A stretch of 64,000 nucleotides of DNA. It comes from Balanoglossus misakiensis (lineage: Eukaryota; Hemichordata). The notes beneath the pieces are model-generated. The model saw only the letters and a program-made list of their open reading frames with translations, was not told the origin of the DNA and did not search any database. Shown here piece after piece: positions 40,701 through 51,200 of this stretch. The stretch's first letter is position 1; each line of letters starts with the position of its first letter. The stretch covers positions 14,880,001 through 14,944,000 of the forward strand of contig CM082578.2 in NCBI GenBank assembly GCA_040954595.2. The letters are read 5' to 3'. Position numbers and translations under genes: made by a program.

Positions 40701-43700
40701 TGATGTGTGGTGGGGTCAAACATAACGAAGAAATTGCGTGTTATGAAACTGGGCATATCTGTCAGATGATACACAGAGTTGAATCCTAAACCAAACCTTC
40801 CCACTTTGTTTGTGTCTTCTATTTTGGTAGCGCCCGCCAGTTTATTTATGTTTGCCAGGTCATCATCGGTGAACACTGCATTGTTGTACGCCCAAAGTGC
40901 AGGACCCTGGCATGACTCCGCCTCCTTGCAAAATAAACTTTTACAGAGATCATCATTTGATCTCCAGTCTATTAAAAACCGTATGTCAGTGGCTCCTGCA
41001 TCATCTGCATTCTGAATCAACTCTTTAAAAATACTAACGCCCTCTGTGTAATCACTAAGTATGTTTCGCAAACGCGTTGTCAGAGGCTCATTCGGACCTG
41101 TTGCTTCATATTCAAAACCTACAGGGTCTGGCTGTGCAAGAGTTTGACTTAGAGGTGGAATGCCTAGAAATCGAGCCGTTTCTCTGGACACCTTTCCGTG
41201 AGTCATGTGAATGCACTCTTCACCTTCTCCCAGCATGCTCTGAGTTTCCTGATCATCCAGCAATCTCTCATTGTCACAGTATGTGCAGTTAACACGCAGT
41301 GCCAGCCTCAACATTTTGTCATCCCCTTGTACTGGGATAAGAATCCTTTCCTTCACAGAATCAGGAACACAATAGTCCCTTCCTGCAAACCACTCCACTA
41401 TATTAATTGATAACTGGAGGTCTTTCTGGATCTCATCCTTGGCACATCTCGTGGAAGCATTAGCTTTGATGACTTCTAAAACAGCAAGCATATCATTGTC
41501 ATCAAACTCTTTCCTGACACCGCAGTGTTCAAGAAGATTGGCAACCACTTGGAGACAGTTTGGAAGCTCAAATAGGTGGGGTTTGATGTCAAATGTTACT
41601 GATGACTTCAAAGCCATTTTGTCAGGAAAACTGAAACCATCTCCATTCCACAGCCACGGAAACTCTAATGAGATAATTTGGTTTCGATCTGCACCATGAG
41701 AAGTGTGATACAAGTTTTGTATGCTGACGTATATGCTGCGAGTTGCTTCAACTATTTGGTTAACTCTGCTGTAGTCAATGTCTTCTTTCTTTTTGTACCA
41801 GGCGTCCACAACAACCTGCAACTGTTGCAGAAGAATATCAAGACATGGGATGATATCCCACCCGAAATGCTTTCTAACATTCTCACATATTTGGTCCTTG
41901 ATAACAGGTTTAATTGCCCCAACTAAGACTGCAGTATCTGGGGGATATACTTCTGATGGGCTGTATAGTAAACCGCTGTCTTCATTATACCAAGGTAATG
42001 AGGATGGGTAATTTGGAGGAGGAGCTTCTAATCTCGGAATCCATTTCTTACTCTTCAAGTGTTCCAGTAAAGTCTTACCATTTACATCACCTAAGAGTAA
42101 TCCTGAGTTGTTATTGATATATTGCAAAAGTGCTGTGGCCTTACTGACCCTGAAAATGCCACTGTTGTTATCAGATTGGCAACACGTTGCCGTGTTTAGA
42201 AGATCAGATGGCATCAGGTCAGTCACTCTTTTCATACCAAGATTTCGAAGAACTGATAGAATCTGAGGTTGACTGTAGGGTTCAACAGGAAAGACATCTT
42301 CACCTCTCAGTAGATCTTTCAACACGTTGTCTTCTGGGTCAAAAAGCTCACTTGGAAATGCCCTTTTTTCACTAGCAGTTGTGACAAAAGCTAGGTGCTT
42401 CAGGGAACTGGCGAATTCTGGGTCTTCATCTATCAAATCACTTAAATTCCTCAGAATCCAAACCATCAGTGTATCTACTTCTGATGACTGGTAAAATCCA
42501 TTCTCAATATCTGGAAGAATATACTTCAACATAACATTGCGGAGCTTCAATGGTTCTTCATCAAGCAGGTTCATGAGACTTTGAGAATCAGGATCATTAC
42601 TTGATATGAGGCATTGTCTCAACCTAGTCCCTTTTGGCAACTGGTTTTCAAGGAGGAATGGAGCCACAGATTGCTCACTCCCTGTATTGCCTAGATATGT
42701 AAATTTCTTGGTTCTGAACTCCTCACAACCAGGATAAATATCAAAGATAGGCAGTTCCCTGACAATATTCTTTTCCTGATCTGAAAGACAATTGACTCGG
42801 GCAAGTACATGCCTCAAGCTGTGTTTCTCTTTAGCAGTAGCTTCATCAAGGTTTCCAAACTTTCCATCGCATTTGGAGAGGACGTTGAGCAGTCCATTTG
42901 GTGTGGCAGGTTGGATGTACGTCTTTAATGAAGGATGGCTCAAGAATGGGGCCTCTTTCGATAATACAATTACCCCTAGTTGTTTGAGGCAGGAAAGAGC
43001 ATCATCACTGACATCCAATTCATTTGCACTGTAACCTATGACAGGCACTTTCTGATCCAGTTTCAGCAGCTGCTTTTTGGCACCAGTCATGTTGACAGGT
43101 ATGATTGGTAAACCATGAAACGCACTGATATCCTGAAAGTGGCGCTGTAACCACAACCAGAATGTCTCCAACCACATTTCTGGTGGATGGGAGTACTTAC
43201 CTGGTGTCCAATTTATTATGGGATCATCCACACTAAACCACTCTTGAGGAAGAACTTCAAATATGAACTCAACAACATTACTTTTTTCCATGTATCTGAG
43301 TTGACTGGTTCGTGTCTGAGCAACCTCTTGCAGTGTATTTATCAAATCTAGTGGAAGATCAGTATCAACAAAATGAAAAGCATGGCTCAGGTTTGGGAGT
43401 AGGTCCTTTGGGTTTTCATTTGTTGGCATGAGAACTGGAGTGACATTCCTGTCTGAAGAAAACTTCTCATGGGACCCAGTTGATACAGGAAGGAGACGTA
43501 ATTCATCTAGATCACCGAAATCTTTATCATGAAGACAGTATTTCAGGAGTAGAGTCTTCACATCCTTTGAACAGTTGATGACGTCATACTCGCGTACACA
43601 GTTGCGCAGCACACTAGGCGAGATTTCATGATGTTGCGAAGTACTATTTGAAATGCAGTTCATGACATTTTCAGGCAATGAGACCACTTTTTGCTGACAA

Positions 43701-46700
43701 TGCTTCAAAAGGAAATCTCTGACAGCTTCTTCGACATCTGGCTCAATTGATTTACTCCTCAAAGTATCCAGGAGTGCATCATTCGGATAAATCCATTTCC
43801 CTCCATCAGCCTGAGTATGCAGTACTTTCTCACTGGCTATGCTTTCAATGAAGGGTTCTCTAATATCAGACCAGTGGGCTTTCAACCTATCTAGCATTGG
43901 CCAAGCTTTGTAGACATCACTTGGACACACAGATCTCTGAATTGCCTCTACAATTACCATTGAATAGGCTTTGGGAAGCAATTCTTGCACAAGCAACTGG
44001 TTCCACTCTGCTGTTGGATCGCGTCTTTGGTCTGCAGCTGGCCATTTAATGCTGCGACGGTTATCACTCAGGCCAAAATAGCCATGGATATGAACTGGGA
44101 AACCAGTAATGCTCTCTTCACACGGGGGCAGTGGAAGAAAGCAAAATACTCTTCCCTCAATGGCTTCATGCTCCTCAACTTGAATGGGCATTGCCAAACC
44201 AATCCAAGGTAGAAGCTTCAACTTCTCAGATAGCTCTGTCATCCTGCTGGATACATCTTTAAAGACTTTGTTGAGAACCAGCCATTTCTTTGAGGTAACT
44301 ATGCCCCCATTTTGAATTTCTACGCAGTGCTCACTGACATATGGCTGTGGGTGATTGCCATGTGACAATTCTTTCAAGAACTCTTCCCTTTCAGCCATGT
44401 TATCAATGGTATTCTTTACTTCAAAAACCAGCATTTCTTCATCGGGGGATGTTCGCTCAAAGAAACTGATATGTGTAACATTCTTGAGGAAAAGAAGAGT
44501 TAGATCTGCATCTTCCTTGAAGGAGTCAAACAGCTCTCTAACTCTTTCTGCAGTAAAAACAGTAGATGAGAGTTTAGAAGCAGTTTGACGGAGTGGGAAG
44601 CGGAATAAAGATCCTTTAAAGTACTTACGTGAAAAGTGCTCTTTACCAATTCCTAGAATGTTTGAGAATGGTGCATATTGGTCATGATATTTCTCAAACA
44701 GCTGCTCATCAAGAGGAATGGCTGTACCACTTTTTCCCTGGCCAAATCGCCATTCAAATGGATCAAAGAATCCTATTTGGTCTGAGCTCATCACTGAAGG
44801 CATATCTGTTGAACATACCGTAAAAAAGTAGAAAAATTTCAGTATCTTGAATGATCAGGAATTAAAGCAATTAACAGTTTGCTCTGATATTTTGGTTCTT
44901 GTGCAGTACTTGAACATGTTTTGCATTGTTTAATAAATGGTTCAGGAGTGAAACTGGTGTTTGGTCATCCTGAAATTTTGTTGCAAAATGTAGACCAAAC
45001 TACAGAAAAAAGCTGAACGAGTTCTATGACCCATGGATTTGTTGATCTTTTTAGAATTTCATGTATTATAATGTGATTACACCTTCTAGCACGAAGTAAA
45101 AACCTAGGTAACACAAAATGTCTTCCAAACATGATCAGTTAAGTTACCTGTTAGATGGTAGACTGACACGAATCCAAGACCGAACCTTCCTACTTTCATA
45201 GGATCCTGTTTCTTGACACTCTGTTGAACAGATTGGATGCTTTTCCAATCATCATCAGAAAACTCTGCATTGTTGTAGCAATATAATGCTTCTCCTTGAA
45301 ATTCTGCAACATCTGGTGTTAGGAGTGACTCTCTCCCATATTCAGTTGTATCCAGTACAAATTTCACTTCAGTAGCACCTGCATCATCTGCGTTCTGTAT
45401 AACTTCCTGTTGAGACCAGACGATTTCAAGTCATATTAAATATTGTCCATTATATTATACCAGTATATTGATGGTGTAAATCACGCTATTTGATTGGTCG
45501 AGACACGACACGTGACCGTGATATATTAGCCATATACCACAGTCATATATCACAGTCAACGAAAATGCCTTTTTAAAATGTTTTATGCGAAGTTTCAATA
45601 TACTGGCATAATATAATAGCAATAAAACACCCCCAGCCATGGTATACCACTCGATTTTGACCAGTTCAACTCCATATACGTATATGTCGTGAACTGGTCA
45701 AAATTTCGTGGTATACCATGGCTGGGGGTGTTTTATTGCTTAATTATTCCCCTAGCTAGTATTATTTGCTACAGTTTCCTCCATATAACTCATGCAGTGT
45801 AAAGTCTTCAATTATATGCACATCTTGGGACCCCCCCTTTTCACCACCATGGTTTAACCCAATCCTGTTGTTTTCTATGGTAAAATTGGACCTCTATAGA
45901 GGGAACTGGGGTGAAACAGTTTGTTATCAGTGAAGTGTGGACTGTGCCCATTCCATTTAGGTTTACCCAGGGTCAGTCCAACAGAATGACTTCCCCTTAA
46001 CTGAACTTTGGTCACACAATATGATACTAAGATAGCCTTTTGTATTGTTAATGTCATTTTTCCATGTTTCTTGGATGATAAAGATTATTGGTCCAAAAAT
46101 TCTTATGATTATTATGATGTTTATAATGTGCTCAGGTGAAAACATTAACCTGTTTTAGACTCAGACAAGTCAAACTGATTTGACAGTGTACTAGTTTAAA
46201 TCAGCTCTTACCTTTATTATCTGCCCTCCTTCTGGATATTTGTCAAGGATGTCCTTCAGAAATGTGATAAGAGGGGGTGTGAACTGTCCAAACTTCCTAC
46301 CTGTATTGTTACAAACAAGTCATTGTCAATGCCATTCTCTGCATTGTCTATAGTTTTATACCCATATAATGAGCAGTTCCATGACAATATATTGCTAATT
46401 ATTTTTTTTCAAAGCACAGGACAGGAGTACAAATTAACATTCAGTTCAGACATGTATCTAGTATTAACAATGTATTGCTAAGCTTGATCTTTCACTTTGT
46501 GAGTTCCAGGTATTTTTATGCCTGAACTTTAGCATAGTCAGTCGCAACTTTCGTTTTGCTCAGCTGCGTAGCTCGAGGTTTTGGCTTGGTTTGTGTGTTA
46601 GGCGAAACCTCGAGCAACTGAACTGCGACTTCCTTTGCACGACAGGGGCCAAGACGTTAGACTACTTGGTTAGAGTTGCTGTTTTGGCGGCAAAACAGGC

Positions 46701-46959
46701 CCGGTCAATATGTGGGCCGGTTGGTGACCATATACCTTTTGAAGGACTCCACTAGCACTGAAGTCAGAGGCCAATGCTTTGTTGGATTCATGAAACATGT
46801 GAAAGGTTGCTAGGGAAAACACTACTAGTATTTAATGTGGGCGTAACCACAGACAACCGACAACATTGCTACGCACGATACTGTGGCTACCCCTTCATTT
46901 TCTAATTTGACTTTGAGTTTCAATAATAACAATGCGTACTTACCGGGAAACTCATCCAT
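31790..46959 (-). CDS. SACS: Sacsin-like giant co-chaperone (complete, 4459 aa)
   Basis: Sacsin is a giant proteostasis protein linking HSP90-like ATPase repeats to a J-domain. Four exons in transcription order are 46959-46944 (MDEFP plus one base), 46300-46212, 45406-45148 and 44805-31790 (13 kb). They sum to 13,380 nt with every phase closing. The ATG is preceded in frame by TGA eight codons upstream. Three sacsin repeats open with the HSP90-type N-box ([11 protein letters not shown]) near residues 36-47, 1385 and 2475, each followed by a GR/QFG/YGIGFN-like ATP-lid motif (first copy 106-121). A DnaJ domain with intact HPD lies near residue 4215 and a C-terminal HEPN domain spans about 4327-4459. 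Human sacsin is about 4,580 aa with an N-terminal ubiquitin-like domain; that domain is absent here. Residues about 2135-2175 hold a 20-residue tandem duplication. The TAA stop lies within a perfect CAG/GTAAGT donor match, so a further 3' exon is possible. Orthologue versus paralogue cannot be decided from one locus. Confidence 0.97.
38649..38769. repeat. 60-bp tandem duplication inside the sacsin-like exon
   Basis: Two consecutive 60-bp units, offset exactly 60 nt (for example TTTCACCACATTATATGG at 38651 and 38711), differ at one internal base (CCACCT versus CCACTT). This duplicates 20 residues in frame, with a single Gly/Ser difference. The near identity marks a recent event. Confidence 0.95.
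45618..45740. repeat. 123-bp near-perfect palindrome in a sacsin intron (foldback/MITE-like)
   Basis: The sequence starting AGCAATAAAACACCCCCAG and ending in its reverse complement forms arms of about 60 bp around a central CATATACGTATATG. Only two small mismatch bubbles occur, one of three bases and one with a single-base indel. It lies in the intron between 45407 and 46211. The outer limits of any larger element are unclear; a further short inverted repeat lies near 45515-45560. Confidence 0.85.
45834..45918. mobile_element. Diverged second copy of the short CCCTTTCACC inverted-repeat element
   Basis: Read on the minus strand, this stretch matches the 4352-4444 element through the CACCCCAGTTCCCTCT, AGAGGTCCAA and AAACCATGGTGGTGAAA blocks. 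Its terminal TTAA sites are lost. It lies in the same sacsin intron as the large palindrome. Confidence 0.6.
46541..46629. repeat. Inverted repeat around GCTCGAGGTTT in sacsin intron 1
   Basis: GCTCGAGGTTT at 46571-46581 and AAACCTCGAGC at 46605-46615 are perfect complements. Outer GTCGCA / TGCGAC pairs at 46541 and 46629 extend the fold with a bulge. It may be a small foldback element; no family was recognised. Confidence 0.5.
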
Positions 46960-47563
46960 GACCCTTTTCTTCTCAGCACTTCAAACGAATGAACTACAAA
47001 ATGTACATGTATTACCAAAAGTTTGGAATATGAATTTTGCTTGTGAAATTCGGAAGACGTACGGCTTGGGATACAAGGAAGCTGCTAGCTGCGTGGTTCC
47101 GGGTGATTAGATCAAGCGTGTTGGTTGTTACATATGTTGGCCTGGCTGTTCGTCTACTGTTGAGATATGCACGAGACGTTGAGCATCGTATTCTGCATCT
47201 GCAAGTGGCAGATTTGCGTCTAAAATAACAGTAAATGAACTGCAGTTGCTGGTCCCTCTCACCTCACCTGTCCCCAGCCGGACTTTGATGCATGTCGCCT
47301 GTCGATGAGTGTACTGGTATATATAGACGTAACGTCATGATAAAATTTCCTCCAATCGGACTCCCGCGCCATATGCAATATATGATCTGATTATATGCAA
47401 ATGTTCGATTCCCAGAAATCCTCGCTCTCGCGATTCCCAGAAATCATTACAAGTTTTGCCTTCTTGGAAGCGAAGAAGCCCATCATTTTCGATTTACCTA
47501 GCTTCTCTTACTACACAAACACAATATGTGTGTTGTTTCAAGGTTACTGTAGATTAATTGACG

Positions 47564-47569
47564 TTTATT
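47564..47569 (-). terminator. Candidate poly(A) signal of the transglutaminase gene
   Basis: AATAAA on the minus strand lies about 510 nt past the transglutaminase stop. An ATTAAA variant lies nearer at 47829-47834. Which one is used cannot be told from sequence. Confidence 0.35.
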
Positions 47570-47663
47570 TCGTTATTAGAATTGGGGACAATGTAGATCA
47601 TCCGTTACAAAAAGGAAGACACAACCAATAGGCCTAAGTAGGCCTAAGTACCCAGTTGCCAAA

Positions 47664-48217
47664 ATGGACAGACATTTAAACGCAATCAAACAAAAACTTC
47701 TTCAAAAACTACAAGACGTACACGGTGACGTATTATTTTTTACTCATGAGCTTACAGTTGATATGAGTGACTTTGATTACAGTGTGCTGGATATAAATTC
47801 CACCTGACTCCATTCCATCCTGTTCCAGTTTAATGTATAACTACAGCATGAAACTGTATTATGTAGTAATGCAACTATAAATTCTGCAATTTTCGCTGGT
47901 TCATTGCCAGTAACATACTTTAAACAGTGTTTCACACATGATGATACTTTTGCACCAAATTTATACAGGTTTCCTGATCTGCTGTCGTGTGATATTGATT
48001 ATTTTACAGGTGAAAAGAATGCAACATTTAAAAAAATTGTAATGTCTGGATTTGGTGCCACATCTAGCGCTATTCATTTTCAACTGGTAACAGTATCCAT
48101 TACTGCGAATCCAGTTACTCCAATTAACTCTTTACAATGCAAGACGACCACAAGTTTTCTCTTTCCACTTCTCGTTGGAGTGAGGGCTACGACAACCCTG
48201 GCCGTTTTCTTGGGCTG
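47664..48217 (+). pseudogene. Coding-like reading frame broken by two stops, unknown family
   Basis: One + strand frame runs from ATG at 47664 to about 48217 with a coding-like composition, including the segments GDVLFFTHELTVDMSDFDYS and RFPDLLSCDIDYFTGEK. It contains two in-frame stops, a TGA after 47 codons and a TAA eleven codons later. The second open part starts in the same frame (47904 minus 47664 is 240). I do not recognise the product. It could be a decayed transposon or retrocopy gene. Its 3' end overlaps the last transglutaminase exon in antisense, so part of it may be chance overprinting. Confidence 0.25.
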
Positions 48218-51200
48218 AATATTCCTGTAAGTTGAGTAGAAGGCAATTACACAATATTAGAGAATCTATCCTTGTAGGGGAGATTGTCATTTACATTTTC
48301 ATATTAGCAACTGATTTCCTCCGTGTGATTTAAAATGCATCACCCTAGAGCTTTAGAAGTATATACATGTACTAGTAGTCACCTGTATAGACCTGTACAG
48401 TTACTATGGATACTGGACATCTCGCCAATCACATAATTTCACTGGGGGGAACGCGTCAGAGAAGATCACTCAGACGTCCTCAAGCACACCGTGTACTAAG
48501 GTCCCCTATTATGTCTTTTTTTCTTACCCGTGCGATATAGTTTTGGTCTTTTGTATTCCCGGACCTTCCAGAGTATATCTGACATTGGTTAGCGGTTTAT
48601 CCAGCGGATTGGTAAACTCGATTGATACGGAAAATTGCTGTCCTACTCTCGGTTTGGTGGCGCCCTGCAATTAGATCATCATCTTCAACTTGTGTTGAAC
48701 GAATGCCTCGCAACAAGGTCATACCAGAACAAATTTGTGCTTAGTTTTCTGACTAAACAGGGAACGCGTGTGGTCACAGCGTTCTGTTCCAAATGTGAAG
48801 ATTGTTTTCAGGGTTCAGAAAGGCCACTATTTCTTCTTACTTTGACATTGATTTCCAGAGTAGGCGGTGTCAGAGAGAAGTCATCTTGTTCAGCAAATAC
48901 CTCCTTCGTCTTTTCGATTTGACCGATCAGATAGATCTTCATGGTGGCATGTTCAGGCAACAAATCTGCGTAGTCTAAGTAACTAATATGAAGGCTTCGT
49001 TCAGTTGCTGTGAAAACCAAACGGACGATGAAGCGTAAGAAAGACTTCTTGTGACTCTGTTATCTTGTGGTGAAAGTTTTCTGGTAGGAATAGGAACATT
49101 GGGGAACCTTTGAGAAAGCCACTAATTGTAATATCCATCGTGTTCAGTGTGCACTGTAGGCCTAAAACTAGATAAAAATTTCAACGATCTACAATATTTT
49201 ATGGGGTCACATAAAATGAAACATATATCCGCCAAATTGGCCAAAGTTGCAATGATTGCAATTTCGTGACCCATTTGGCTTAGGCGCCTATGTGAATTGG
49301 AGAAAATACCGCTGGTTACCAAGTGAAAAGCAAAGGTTGGTGACCTTGCGGGTCAGGCTTTTTTATGTACATTGTACTCACTTGCATCGGGCTCAATGAC
49401 AACGTTATCGAAGCGGTCTTTCTGACAACGTCTGATGATAATGCCTGTGTAATGACAAGCGTGACACGAAACGTACAGGTGAGAGACGATGCAAGTATCT
49501 GCGCCCTCATTGGTTAGTTTGACCGTGACGTCAAAGTTGTCGCCAATCTTTACACCCTCTTTCACAACCACTTCGCACTTGATGGCATAGTCTGCTTTGT
49601 CCGCGATGTAAGTTTCGGGCTTGCTGCCATGGCTACACGCTAGCTGTACAGCGAGTCGCTCTTCAGTCGATCCTACAAAGTTTCAGAAAAAACACGAAAA
49701 TAGTTGATCAAATGAAAAGTCATCGAATAGCAATCAAGGGAAAATTTTAACCAAACTAACAAAACTGTTAATGCAGACTATATGCACACTATTGGACTAG
49801 TAATACATTTCTTGTGGTAAGGTGTAAATATAAAGATCAAACTGGTTTTCTATAAAGCTGTTATTTTATTTTGAGAGATATAGACCAACTCACATATTAC
49901 ATGTAATCCTTCTCTATGTAATAGTATATTTTCAAATACGAGTATGTTTTAGATGACTTAAATCTAGCAGTCATTTGAATACCGACTATGGTTATACCTT
50001 CAGGAAACTTGTAGAGGTCGGTGATATTTTCATATTTGTCTTCACCAACAGCTTTGGTAAGGATCATTTTCCCAATGCGGTGACATTCAACGTACACCCT
50101 TCTCTTGCTAATGACTTGGTCGTTTACAACTTCGGCCTGCCAGTGCACCTTGTCAGCATTCACCTCAGCGAATGCGAATTCAGTGTCGTAGTTGTAATAG
50201 ACCAGCCCGGTCTTGATCGCCGTCAACGACGCAGGGCCCGTCTGATACACACCTACAAAATATAACAAAAAATAGGCCTACATTAAGCTATAGGCTTTAT
50301 TTATCGAGACATAAACTATTGATATGACAGTTTAAGCCTACCGTCGCTTGTTTCTTGTGGCGTTCCATCGACCAGTTGCCAACCGCCGTGTCCTATGGGC
50401 AAGTCAGGCCTGGTCATCCAACACTCATTCCAAACATGGAAGTTCCTATAGAATTATAATAAACTGTTATTTCATTCTGACTTCGGTTTACATTTTTTGA
50501 GGCTCTGCTAGTTTTACTTTTACCAGTTTACATGATGAATATTCCCCCAAACGACCAGTTCTGTTGTCTTCATTGATTTTTTTTTTCACTCTATGGTAAA
50601 TGTACTAGAGGCACACTGTATGTGTCCCTTGATTAGTACTATAACATTCCACACATTCAGTTTGAATATGTTAATACTATGGAAAATGCGGCTGTTTCTG
50701 AACATACCATACGGAGTCTGAATTCCAGTCACTGATGGGGTCCATATTTTGGTCCCAGTAAGTATCGATGGTCATACTACAATCTTTATCGTGAGCCGAT
50801 GAAAAGTTCGTCACACTGCGGGTCGGTATACCAAGGCATCTTAAAACTGGTTTGAGAGAAAATGAAGCAAGCACAATCGTTTGGTTGTACATGTACGTTG
50901 ATATCACAAGAAGTCGACGAAAGGGGGGAGGGGTTATTTCTTGGTTGAGAGGGGCACTTAAAGTTAGTTTTCCTTTCCTGATACCCACTCCTCATTTCAA
51001 CTCTGTTGTCCGTCTGCATAGTTGCTTTCTGTGAGCAAATGGAGGGGAATACATGAACATCTACTCCCTTAACGAGGTACGAATCCCCAAAGATCCATTG
51101 CCGTCTTCTTTACTATGACCCAAACAATATCAAAAAGTCTGACACAATAATCGAAAACCAGTATCATGCCATTTACCCGATGTGGTGACGCCGGAGAAAA

